DNA from: Sulfurospirillum sp001602955
Lineage (GTDB): Bacteria > Campylobacterota > Campylobacteria > Campylobacterales > Sulfurospirillaceae
Reading direction: 5' to 3'
Length of the DNA stretch: 64,000 nt
Assembly (NCBI GenBank): GCA_001602955.1
Contig: LVAC01000019.1
Location: 62,001 to 126,000 of the forward strand
In this document: in pieces, positions 1 through 7,874 of the stretch
Numbering within the stretch: the stretch's first letter is position 1
How the letters are laid out: each line of letters starts with the position of its first letter
Program-made: the position numbers and the translations under genes
Notes under the pieces: generated by a model
What the model was told of the DNA's origin: nothing
Databases searched by the model: none
What the model saw: only the letters and a program-made list of their open reading frames with translations

Positions 1-1
1 T

Positions 2-724
2 CTTATGGTCGCGATGGAAAAAATTACCGATTCTTCACAAAAAATTGCCAAAATCATTAAAACAATCGACGAGATTGCGTTTCAAACCAATCTTTTAGCA
101 CTTAATGCCGCCGTAGAAGCCGCGCGTGCGGGCGAACACGGTCTTGGTTTTGCCGTCGTCGCCGAAGAAGTTAAGAATTTGGCGGAACGCAGTGCGGGTG
201 CCGCTAAAGAGATTACGGGTATTATCGAAGCAAGTATCGATCAAGTCAAAGCCGGAACCGAAGTTGCCAATAAAACGAAAGAGTCGTTTACCGAAATCCT
301 CAACGGCATCAAAAAGACGTCGGACTTGATCGGAGAGATTGCGATTTCCGCCAAAGAACAAGCCGAGGGAATGAACCAAATCGCAACGGCGATGGGATCG
401 GTCGATCAGATTACCCAACAAAACGCTTCCGCGTCTGAAGAGACGGCGGCGGCAGCCGAAGAACTCAACGCACAAGCGTTGGCAATGCTTCAAAGCGTTG
501 CGGAAATGGCGGCTTTAGCCGGGTTTGATATGGGTAAAGATTCGCCTCGTCCAAGTTTAGCGAGCACAACAAAACGTCTTTCACCGGTTGTTCCCGCGCC
601 GAAACGTTTGTCGGTTGCTTCCGGTGCAAAAAAAGCTAAAACGCCTTCCTTTTCGCAAACCGCCTCCAAGCGTAGTAATGAAGATGTCTTTCCTTTAGGC
701 GAAGACGATCTAAAAGAGTTTTAA
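2..724 (+). CDS. methyl-accepting chemotaxis protein, 3' part only
   Basis: This is the cytoplasmic signalling end of a chemoreceptor; the gene begins before the window. It shows the receptor hairpin tip (IDEIAFQTNLLALNAAVEAA, then ARAGEHGLGFAVVAEEV) which contacts CheA and CheW, followed by heptad-rich helices with Ala/Glu/Gln sites suited to methylation by CheR and deamidation by CheD. The last 70 residues are a Ser/Lys/Pro-rich linker ending in the acidic, Phe-terminated tail EDDLKEF. It is not the classical NWETF pentapeptide, but it resembles the tails of two other proteins in this cluster. The sensory and membrane part is not visible, so the ligand cannot be inferred. Confidence 0.95.
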   Translation, partial: LMVAMEKITDSSQKIAKIIKTIDEIAFQTNLLALNAAVEAARAGEHGLGFAVVAEEVKNLAERSAGAAKEITGIIEASIDQVKAGTEVANKTKESFTEILNGIKKTSDLIGEIAISAKEQAEGMNQIATAMGSVDQITQQNASASEETAAAAEELNAQALAMLQSVAEMAALAGFDMGKDSPRPSLASTTKRLSPVVPAPKRLSVASGAKKAKTPSFSQTASKRSNEDVFPLGEDDLKEF

Positions 725-741
725 ACAAAAAACTCTTTTTT
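712..741 (+). terminator. AT-rich hairpin with T-run at the end of the receptor gene
   Basis: AAAAGAGTTTT at 712-722 is the exact reverse complement of AAAACTCTTTT at 729-739, with a 6-nt loop and a T-run ending at 741. The left arm overlaps the last sense codons and the stop codon of the receptor. It has the form of an intrinsic terminator but is A/T-rich, so it may only partly stop transcription into the cheA operon. Confidence 0.55.
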
Positions 742-813
742 CCGTACGAAAAAGTGCTGCATCAAAAGTGACATGTAGTGCATTGTGTACCAAGCTTGTA
801 AGAAGGGTAGGAT

Positions 814-1083
814 ATGTGTATAGACGGTGATGTACTGGAGCTTGATTTTGATATGGATTTGGAAGAGATCAAAGCTCTGACGCTTTTTGTCAAAGACCGA
901 TTAGCCTATATTGAAGAGATTGTGATTTTCCCTTCCAAAGAAGGCTTACCGACGAGCTCTTCTTTATGGGCACTTTTATGGTGCTTGAAACAGGAAAAAC
1001 CGAGCCTTAAAATCGATGCAATCGATAAAATACCTTTAGACTTGGGTGTTTTCGGTACGCTTTATTGGAACAGCCATGAGTAA
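814..1083 (+). CDS. small STAS-like protein preceding cheA
   Basis: An 89-residue acidic cytosolic protein of uncertain function. The core (helix, then strand 'IEEIVIFPSKEG', then 'LPTSSSLWALLWCLKQEKPSLKI') has the order of a STAS domain, with TSS where phosphorylatable STAS proteins have D-S-S. The assignment rests on pattern only. Its last 8 bases overlap the cheA start (ATGAGTAA), so the two are probably translationally coupled. A role beside CheA, as scaffold or partner-switch component, is inferred from position. The SD-like AAGGGTAGG lies just before the ATG. Confidence 0.6.
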   Translation: MCIDGDVLELDFDMDLEEIKALTLFVKDRLAYIEEIVIFPSKEGLPTSSSLWALLWCLKQEKPSLKIDAIDKIPLDLGVFGTLYWNSHE

Positions 1084-3133
1084 AGAAAAACTAAAACAGA
1101 TTTTTATCGAAGAAGCAAACGATATTATCGAAAAGATGGATATCGATATTTTAAATTACGAAGAGTCGCCGAGTAATAAAGCCCTTTTAAATGAAATTTT
1201 TCGAGGCGTTCATACCTTAAAAGGGAGTGCTAACGCGTTTAATTTTTCGCGTCTTGGGGAGTTTGTGCATCATTTCGAAGATGTTTTAGACTTTTTTAGA
1301 AGTTCCGATATAACGCCGAGCGCAAGCCACGTCGATCTTTTTTTGGAAAGCGTCAACCTGATCAAAGAGACGCTTGAGTTTGAAATTTCGGAGCGTAGCG
1401 GTCATCCCGAGGGTTACGAAGCATGCCTCAATCAAATCCAAAAGATTATTTCGACGTTGAAAACGACTCCCGAACCCGCACAAGCGACAATAACATGTAA
1501 CGATCTTGCGCAAGAGTTCGGTAATGAGATTTTTGACGAACCGATGCCGGTTCAACGCCCTGATGAAGCATCTTTTTTTGAACGACTTGAGGGTGAAGAA
1601 ACGCTTTATACGATTATTCTAACGTTGGATAGCGATATCTATTTACGCGGATTCGACCACTTTTTATTTTTCAAAAATCTTTCACATGTCGGGCGCATTT
1701 TGGCCTCTTTTTGGAGTCCGATCGACACATGTACGCTAGAGACGTTTGATAGCGAATACAATTACTTTAGGCAAGTCGAGATTATGTACGCGACCCAAAG
1801 TTCGCAAGCGCAAATCGAAGAGATTTTTGATTTTTTAGAGCCGCAGGAGTACCGTATCGTTGCTACACCAAGACCTACCGTCGCGCAACCGATACTAAAC
1901 GTCGTTTCTGAGGAGCCTGTAGAAGTCGCAAGTGTGCCTCTTGCCAAAGAGGAAAACAAAGAGATCAAAGCCGCATTGGTTCAAAAAACGTTTTTAAAAA
2001 TCGATGCGCAAAAGCTCGACGAGTTGTTCGATTCGATCGGAGAGTTGGTTATTGCTCAAAATTATCTGGGCGAAAACGGGAAAATTAAAGCGGTACGCGA
2101 TGCCGAAGTCACAAAGACCATCGAAAACCTTTCAAAAATTACCAAATTGATCCAAAATCGGGTTATGTCGTTACGTATGATCCCGATTCGCGATACGTTT
2201 GAAAAGATGAAACGCGTCGTGCGCGATTCTTCGAAAAAAGTCGGAAAACCGATACACCTCGTTCTTCAGGGCGAAGATACCGAGATCGATAAAACGATGG
2301 TGGAAGCACTTTCCGATCCTTTGATTCATATTATTCGCAACTCGATCGACCACGGGATCGAAACGAACGTCGAAGAACGCCGCAAAGCGGGCAAAAGCGA
2401 TGAGGGTATCGTGACGCTCAGTGCATACCATCGAGGCGGCAATATTATCATCGAAGTCAAAGACGACGGTCGAGGCATCAATAAAGAAAAAGTGTACCAA
2501 AAAGCCTTGGAGAGAGGTTTGGTAAAACCCGAAGACGAACTCAACGAGGCACAGATTTACAACTTGATTATGCAACCCGGATTTTCGACGGCGGACGTCA
2601 TCAGCGATCTTTCGGGGCGCGGCGTTGGACTTGACGTTGTTCGTACGGCGATTGAAAGCGTTCGCGGAAAAGTGGAAATCTCTTCCGTTCCGAATCAAGG
2701 CAGTACGTTTCTGATTATCTTGCCTTTAACGTTAGCGATTATCGACGGTATGATTGTACGTTCGAGCGAAAAGATTTTTATTATCCCGACGTTGTGTATT
2801 ATCGAGTCGTTTCGACCTGCCGAGGATGAAGTCCATGTTGCCGGCAGTAAAGAAGAGTTCGTGCAACTCCGATCGGAGCTTTTACCGATCGTTCGCTTAA
2901 ACAGAGTGCTTGAACTCGACACTCAAAAGCCGAATGCGTGGGAATCTACCTTAGTGTGTATCGAAAACCAAAAAGGTAAATTCGCTTTATTGGTCGATGA
3001 ATTGGTCGGTCGTCAGCAAGTCGTCATTAAGACTTTGGGAGAATTTTTCGCTAAAACGGAAGGCGTCAGCGGAGGTGCCGTTATGGGTAACGGCGAGGTG
3101 GCATTGATTTTAAATGTTGAAGAGTTGTATTAA
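1076..3133 (+). CDS. cheA: chemotaxis histidine kinase CheA
   Basis: CheA of 685 residues, the kinase linking receptors to CheY and CheB. Domains in order: HPt with phospho-acceptor His46 in GVHTLKGSANAF; a second alpha/beta domain at about 165-270 in the position of P2; a P3 dimerisation helix pair at about 310-365 (KLDELFDSIGELVIAQN); an HATPase with N-box DPLIHIIRNSIDHG, G-boxes VKDDGRGI and GRGVGLDVV; and a C-terminal CheW-like domain. It stops after the CheW-like domain, so the C-terminal receiver found in many Campylobacterota CheA proteins (CheAY) is absent. An in-frame ATG at 1046 would add 10 residues; I chose 1076 because it gives the normal CheA N-terminus and the 8-bp overlap with the preceding gene. 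Confidence 0.97.
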   Translation: MSKEKLKQIFIEEANDIIEKMDIDILNYEESPSNKALLNEIFRGVHTLKGSANAFNFSRLGEFVHHFEDVLDFFRSSDITPSASHVDLFLESVNLIKETLEFEISERSGHPEGYEACLNQIQKIISTLKTTPEPAQATITCNDLAQEFGNEIFDEPMPVQRPDEASFFERLEGEETLYTIILTLDSDIYLRGFDHFLFFKNLSHVGRILASFWSPIDTCTLETFDSEYNYFRQVEIMYATQSSQAQIEEIFDFLEPQEYRIVATPRPTVAQPILNVVSEEPVEVASVPLAKEENKEIKAALVQKTFLKIDAQKLDELFDSIGELVIAQNYLGENGKIKAVRDAEVTKTIENLSKITKLIQNRVMSLRMIPIRDTFEKMKRVVRDSSKKVGKPIHLVLQGEDTEIDKTMVEALSDPLIHIIRNSIDHGIETNVEERRKAGKSDEGIVTLSAYHRGGNIIIEVKDDGRGINKEKVYQKALERGLVKPEDELNEAQIYNLIMQPGFSTADVISDLSGRGVGLDVVRTAIESVRGKVEISSVPNQGSTFLIILPLTLAIIDGMIVRSSEKIFIIPTLCIIESFRPAEDEVHVAGSKEEFVQLRSELLPIVRLNRVLELDTQKPNAWESTLVCIENQKGKFALLVDELVGRQQVVIKTLGEFFAKTEGVSGGAVMGNGEVALILNVEELY

Positions 3134-3954
3134 TGAGCAATTTGGTGCTCAGCCAAAAAGAGTTTACGCTTTTTCAACACTATATTTATGACCATTTAGG
3201 GATTAATTTAGGCGCACAAAAAATCTACTTGGTGCAAGCGCGCCTTGCCAAACGCGTAAAACAGCTTGGTTTAGTCAGTTTTAAAGAGTATTACGATCGT
3301 TTGTGTAACGATACGAGCGGGGAAGAGTTTGCGTACCTCTCCTCGTTGATTTCGACGAACGTGACCTCTTTTTTTCGCGAAGCCAAACAGTGGGAGTTTT
3401 TAAAAACGTACAGTGCCGCACTTGCGGAACATCCGGCTAAAAAGCTACGCATTTGGTCGGCGGCGTGTTCTAGCGGCGAAGAGCCCTATAGCCTTGCGAT
3501 GTTCTTAGATACGCATTTAGCCAAAAGCGGTGCGTGGGATATTAAAATTTTAGCGACGGACGTGTCGCCGCGCGTTTTAAAAGCGGCGCAAACGGGAACG
3601 TATACGCAAAAAGCATGTGCAGGGATCGATCCTAGTTTGCTACAACGTTATTTTACGTACGAAGCGCAAACGCAGTCGTTTAGGATAAACGAACGTTTAA
3701 AGTCTATGATAACGTTTCGCGAGTACAACTTGGTGACGGGAAATTACGCTCTTTTTAAAGAAGGGATGTTCGATATTATCTTTTGCCGCAACGTTATGAT
3801 CTATTTTGATAAGCCTACGCAAGAACAATTGGTTAAAAAATTTCATACGCTTCTTACGAAAGAGGGGTATTTGTTTATCGGAAGTTCCGAAGCCCTTACC
3901 GATATGAAACAAGGCTTTAAATCTAAAGGGGCTTCAATTTATCAGAAGGTGTAA
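3133..3954 (+). CDS. cheR: chemoreceptor glutamate methyltransferase CheR
   Basis: SAM-dependent methyltransferase (273 residues) that methylates glutamates on receptors. It has the N-terminal all-helical domain ending in TNVTSFFRE, the SAM-binding motif WSAACSSGEEPYSLAM, an acidic residue after LATDVS for ribose binding, and the conserved IFCRNVMIYFD. Its ATG shares one base with the cheA stop. Length matches typical CheR; no TPR or other extension is present. Confidence 0.96.
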   Translation: MSNLVLSQKEFTLFQHYIYDHLGINLGAQKIYLVQARLAKRVKQLGLVSFKEYYDRLCNDTSGEEFAYLSSLISTNVTSFFREAKQWEFLKTYSAALAEHPAKKLRIWSAACSSGEEPYSLAMFLDTHLAKSGAWDIKILATDVSPRVLKAAQTGTYTQKACAGIDPSLLQRYFTYEAQTQSFRINERLKSMITFREYNLVTGNYALFKEGMFDIIFCRNVMIYFDKPTQEQLVKKFHTLLTKEGYLFIGSSEALTDMKQGFKSKGASIYQKV

Positions 3955-3958
3955 GACG

Positions 3959-4849
3959 ATGATGGACGATATAAGCGATGCGCGGTTATTGGCAGAAGTT
4001 AAAAAACGCTTCGAGCAAAAAAACGAGACGCTCAAAGAGTTGGAATTTTTAACCAAAAAACTCTACGACCTCAATGAAAAGCTACGTGAAACCGATAAAG
4101 TTAAAGGCGAATTTCTTTCATTAATTAAAAATGTTTTCAACAATCCGATCGGCTCGCTTCTCAATCTTTCGTCCATGATGTTGAAAAACGATGATTCGCC
4201 GCGTACGCAAAGCATGAAACTTTTGTTGGACGTAGAGCTTCAAAAACTCAATTTTCAGCTCGGGAATATTTTTACCGCCGCCGAGATTGAAGCAGGCGAG
4301 ATCGGAAGCCATTTGAGCAGCGTAGACATTGATATGCTTTTTGAAGAAGTGTGTAAACTTTTGGGCTACTTGATCGAAGATAAATCCTTACATGTCGTTA
4401 AAAAAATCGAAATGCCGAGCAAAATCGTTAGCGATGCCAAGAAGTTGCACACGATTTTAATGAACTTGGTTTCCAATGCCTGCGAATATTCGTTTCGCGG
4501 AAATACCGTTTCGTTTCGAGCCTACATTCAAGACGATACCGTCGTCATGGAGATCAGCAATACCGGAGACGTCATTGCCAAAGAGCATAAAAAAGAGGTC
4601 TTTAATCGCTTTAAAAAAGTCGATAAACAAAGCCGAGCGCGCGAATCGGTCGACGGATTGGGGCTGGGCTTAAGCGTCGTTAATGCCTTGGTCGAATCGC
4701 TGGAAGGTTCGATCGATTACGACTCTTCCGAAGCGTTGACGGTTTTTAAAGTGGCATTGAAGCTTCAAGAAGCAAGTGCTTCGGAGTCGGTTGCGAGCGA
4801 GAGTGCCAATGAGTTTATGTTTGACGATTTCGAGATGAAAGAGTTTTAA
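3959..4849 (+). CDS. histidine-kinase-like protein lacking the phospho-acceptor His
   Basis: A soluble 296-residue protein with an N-terminal coiled coil (about 10-48), a HisKA-like helix pair and an HATPase fold. In the H-box, aligned to 'EFLxxxSHELRTPL', the sequence reads EFLSLIKNVFNNPI: Asn58 replaces His and Val59 replaces the catalytic Glu. The N-box (ILMNLVSNACEYS) and G2 box (GLGLGLSVV) remain, but the G1 Asp is Asn (ISNTGDVI). It may therefore bind nucleotide but should not autophosphorylate in the usual way. It sits between cheR and cheD, overlaps the cheD start by 1 bp and ends in DDFEMKEF, similar to the receptor tail upstream. A scaffold or allosteric role is inference. The start at 3959 has AAGG 9 nt upstream. 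Confidence 0.85.
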   Translation: MMDDISDARLLAEVKKRFEQKNETLKELEFLTKKLYDLNEKLRETDKVKGEFLSLIKNVFNNPIGSLLNLSSMMLKNDDSPRTQSMKLLLDVELQKLNFQLGNIFTAAEIEAGEIGSHLSSVDIDMLFEEVCKLLGYLIEDKSLHVVKKIEMPSKIVSDAKKLHTILMNLVSNACEYSFRGNTVSFRAYIQDDTVVMEISNTGDVIAKEHKKEVFNRFKKVDKQSRARESVDGLGLGLSVVNALVESLEGSIDYDSSEALTVFKVALKLQEASASESVASESANEFMFDDFEMKEF

Positions 4850-5319
4850 TGCTACCGCGTAAGTTTATCCATGTCGGTGAGATTTTCATAGGAGTCGAAG
4901 CTACGGAAATCGTCACGGTACTTGGATCGTGCGTTGCGGTATGCCTTTACGATAGGGTTACGATGATCGGCGGAATGAACCATTATTTACTGCCTTTGTG
5001 GAACGGAAACGGTTTGGAAAGCCCGAAATTCGGAAATATCGCAATACCGAGGCTTCTAGAAACGATGGAAAATATCGGGTGTTTGCGCCGCAATATCGAA
5101 GCGAAGATTTTCGGCGGAGCTAATATTCACGTTGCCAATAGCGAAGCGCAAATGATCGGGCACAAAAACGTTATGATTGCTAAAGAGACGTTACGATCGC
5201 TCGGCATTCCCATTAAAGCCGAAGATACGGGCGGAAATAACGGAAGGCGCATTATGATGATCAGCGATGCCAATCGTATTATGCTCAAATACGTTCAAAA
5301 CGAGATCATGCATGATTAA
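4849..5319 (+). CDS. cheD: chemoreceptor glutamine deamidase CheD
   Basis: CheD converts receptor glutamines to glutamates and, in other bacteria, is also the partner of CheC. The 156-residue protein shows the catalytic Cys28 in VLGSCVAVCLYD, His45 in GGMNHYLLP, and the third-site region FGGANI. The ATG overlaps the previous stop by 1 bp; the 3' end overlaps cheB by 8 bp. A CheC-type phosphatase is encoded nearby at 10179-10775, so the CheC-CheD feedback known from Bacillus and Thermotoga may operate here. Confidence 0.95.
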   Translation: MLPRKFIHVGEIFIGVEATEIVTVLGSCVAVCLYDRVTMIGGMNHYLLPLWNGNGLESPKFGNIAIPRLLETMENIGCLRRNIEAKIFGGANIHVANSEAQMIGHKNVMIAKETLRSLGIPIKAEDTGGNNGRRIMMISDANRIMLKYVQNEIMHD

Positions 5320-6337
5320 AGTTCTTATCGTGGACGACAGTGCCACGGCACGCCATATTTTACAAGAGATTTTACAAAGCGATCCGCGTATCGAAGTCGT
5401 AGGTCTTGCCGCAGATGCTTATATCGCACGCGATATGGTCGTCGAAAAACGACCGGACGTGATTTGTTTAGACGTCGAGATGCCGCGAATGGACGGCATT
5501 ACGTTTCTTCAAAAGCTGATGAACCATATGCCGACACCGGTCGTGATGGTCTCTTCGTTGACGCGCAAAAGCGCGCAAGTCACGCTCGATGCTTTGGCGG
5601 CTGGTGCCATCGATTATGTGGCTAAACCGCATTCAAATATTTACGACGGTAAAGAAGAGATTCGAGAAGAATTGATTCAAAAAGTCGTCGATGCATCGTA
5701 CGCAAAATTGCGTCAAATCGTACCGCTTAAACGGGTGATCGCGAATCAACTCAGCATTGCGGAGACGACGAAAAAAGTCATTGCTATCGGCTCAAGTACG
5801 GGAGGTACGGAGGCTTTGAAAGTCGTCTTAAGAGGGCTGCCTAAAAATTCTCCGGCAGTCATTATCGTGCAACATATGCCCGATACGTTCATTGCTACGT
5901 TTGCGGCACGCCTGAGCGAATTGTGCGCTATCGACGTTAAAGTAGCGCAAAACGGAGCTTTTTTGGAAATCGGTACGGCTTACGTTGCACGCGGAGGATT
6001 GCACATGGTGTTGCGTCGTTCGGGAGCACGTTATTACGTCGAAATCGGAGAAGGTCGCAAAATCAACGGGCATTGTCCGAGCGTCGACGTGATGTTCAAT
6101 TCCGTTGCGAAAGTGGCCGGAGCCAATGCGATCGGAGTGATTTTAACCGGTATGGGAAACGACGGGGCAAAAGGGATGCTTCATATGCATCAAAACGGTG
6201 CTAAAACAATTGCCCAGTCTGAAGAGAGTTGCGTCGTGTTCGGTATGCCAAGAGAGGCTATCAAACTAAGAGGCGTCGATGCCGTCGTACCGCTTGAAGA
6301 AATTTCGCAATCGGTCTTAAGCTTTTTGGAGACATAG
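5312..6337 (+). CDS. cheB: protein-glutamate methylesterase CheB
   Basis: Response-regulator methylesterase of 341 residues that removes receptor methyl groups when phosphorylated by CheA. The receiver has the acidic pair DD8-9, phospho-Asp54 (ICLDVEMP) and Lys105. The esterase domain shows the triad Ser162 (GSSTGGTEA), His188 (VQHMP) and Asp284 (GMGNDGAKGM). I chose the ATG at 5312, which begins the receiver strand (MIKVLIVDDS); an upstream in-frame ATG at 5267 would only add 15 residues read from cheD sequence. This is a full-length CheB, whereas some Campylobacterota have versions without the receiver. Confidence 0.96.
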   Translation: MIKVLIVDDSATARHILQEILQSDPRIEVVGLAADAYIARDMVVEKRPDVICLDVEMPRMDGITFLQKLMNHMPTPVVMVSSLTRKSAQVTLDALAAGAIDYVAKPHSNIYDGKEEIREELIQKVVDASYAKLRQIVPLKRVIANQLSIAETTKKVIAIGSSTGGTEALKVVLRGLPKNSPAVIIVQHMPDTFIATFAARLSELCAIDVKVAQNGAFLEIGTAYVARGGLHMVLRRSGARYYVEIGEGRKINGHCPSVDVMFNSVAKVAGANAIGVILTGMGNDGAKGMLHMHQNGAKTIAQSEESCVVFGMPREAIKLRGVDAVVPLEEISQSVLSFLET

Positions 6338-6341
6338 CACC

Positions 6342-7874
6342 ATGGAAGCTTCCGTCTTACACACGCATAACGTATCGTTGAATATTTTAGTGATCGGTGA
6401 GATGGTAGCGCATCAAGAACTTTTACATGTCGCTTCGTTGACGCACCATCGTTTCTATTGGGAAACCGATGCCGCGTCGATTTTTGAGTTGGCTTCGCAC
6501 ACGCGCTTCGATCTTATCTTCGGTACGATTTCGTATCAAGGAACGTCCTATTTCTCGACGCTTCAGAGCATCAAACAACACAATCTCGATCTTGCGATCA
6601 TCATCTTTATAAGTCCCGAGGATGCATTTAATTTGAATGAAGTCTTGATGTTGCAATGCGAACGTTATTTGTGTTTGGAAACGGAAAAAGACAAAGCGGC
6701 GGTACATCTTAAATCTGCCATCCAAGAGTTGTCGCAAAGCGACATTTTTTTAAGCGATATGCAGTATTTTGAAGCACTCTTGGACGCTTCGATCGTATCG
6801 CAATCGGATACGGAAGGCAATATTACCTACATTAACGATAATTTTACCAAAGTCACCGGATATACTCCCGCCGAGGTTATCGGGAAAAATCATCGTATTT
6901 TACGCCATCCCGCTAACGATAAGGAAATTTATCAAGACATGTGGAGAACGATTACGCAAGGAAAAGTGTGGCGAGAGCGGGTTTTAAATAAGAATAAAGA
7001 CGGTAGTGATTTTTGGGGCGATACGATTATTATCCCTTTTAAAGACACGCATACCGGAAAAATCGTACAATACTTGGCAGTCAGACAAGACATTACGCAG
7101 ATGCTGCTTGAAAAACGGGCCGTGCAGGAGCAGGAGAAAAAAGCGCAAGAACAGATGAAACTTTCCGAAGCCAAAGATGCTTTTTTGGTCTTATTTACGC
7201 ATGAATTAAAAACGCCGCTCAATGCCATTATGAACTTTTCGCAATACCTGTACAAACATATGCCGAATATTGAAGAGATTCCTAAAGAAAAGCGGATGCA
7301 TCTTTTGGAACAAATTTACAAAAGTGCGCATTCCATGTTGGAAAACGTGAGCAATATTTTAGATTTAGGTAAGCTTCGCCATCAAAAACTGCACTACAAT
7401 TTGACGTTTTTTAATGCTAAAGAGAGTATTTTAGACGTGATCGAAAAACACGGTGCTTTGGCGTTGGAATACCATCGCACGATGGTATTTCATAGTGACG
7501 ATAGCGAGCCGTTTTTGAGCAGTGACGAGTACCGCTTTAAGCAAATACTCTCCAATGTTCTCTCCAACGCGATTAAATACGGTACGTCGACCGTCGAGAT
7601 TACGCTCTCTTCGAGCAAAGAAACTCTTGAGATTACGATCGAAGACGATGGTAAAGGTATTCGCGATCAAGATAAAGAAGAAGTTTTTGAGCTGTACAAT
7701 CAAAGCGCTTCTAGACCGAGTAGCATGGAAAAAAAGGGGACGGGTATCGGACTTCATTTTGTGAAACTGCTGTGTGAAGGCTTAGGCTTTGAGTATCGCT
7801 TAGAGGATTCCGCACACTTAGGCGGCGTCAAATTTAGTTTAACGAAACGATTAAAGGAGCCCAAATATGTATAA
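6342..7874 (+). CDS. histidine kinase with degenerate receiver and PAS domain
   Basis: A cytosolic 510-residue kinase without membrane segments. Residues 13-115 look like a receiver fold (ILVIGE, then DLIFGTISYQ) but lack the acidic pair and have Thr62 where the phospho-Asp should be, so this is a pseudo-receiver. A PAS domain follows (about 145-255) with GKNHRILRHP, similar to the FAD-binding PAS of the Aer aerotaxis receptor, then a coiled coil and an active HisKA with His287 (FTHELKTPLNAI). The HATPase has N-box ILSNVLSNAIKYG and G-boxes EDDGKGI and GTGIGL. It overlaps the next receiver gene by 8 bp, which is its probable partner. Redox sensing is an inference. Confidence 0.88.
   Translation: MEASVLHTHNVSLNILVIGEMVAHQELLHVASLTHHRFYWETDAASIFELASHTRFDLIFGTISYQGTSYFSTLQSIKQHNLDLAIIIFISPEDAFNLNEVLMLQCERYLCLETEKDKAAVHLKSAIQELSQSDIFLSDMQYFEALLDASIVSQSDTEGNITYINDNFTKVTGYTPAEVIGKNHRILRHPANDKEIYQDMWRTITQGKVWRERVLNKNKDGSDFWGDTIIIPFKDTHTGKIVQYLAVRQDITQMLLEKRAVQEQEKKAQEQMKLSEAKDAFLVLFTHELKTPLNAIMNFSQYLYKHMPNIEEIPKEKRMHLLEQIYKSAHSMLENVSNILDLGKLRHQKLHYNLTFFNAKESILDVIEKHGALALEYHRTMVFHSDDSEPFLSSDEYRFKQILSNVLSNAIKYGTSTVEITLSSSKETLEITIEDDGKGIRDQDKEEVFELYNQSASRPSSMEKKGTGIGLHFVKLLCEGLGFEYRLEDSAHLGGVKFSLTKRLKEPKYV

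Noticed and set aside
2171..2698. 175-residue open frame antisense to cheA
   Set aside because: It lies fully within the conserved CheA kinase domain, has no SD and a low-complexity Phe/Asp-rich composition typical of antisense shadows.
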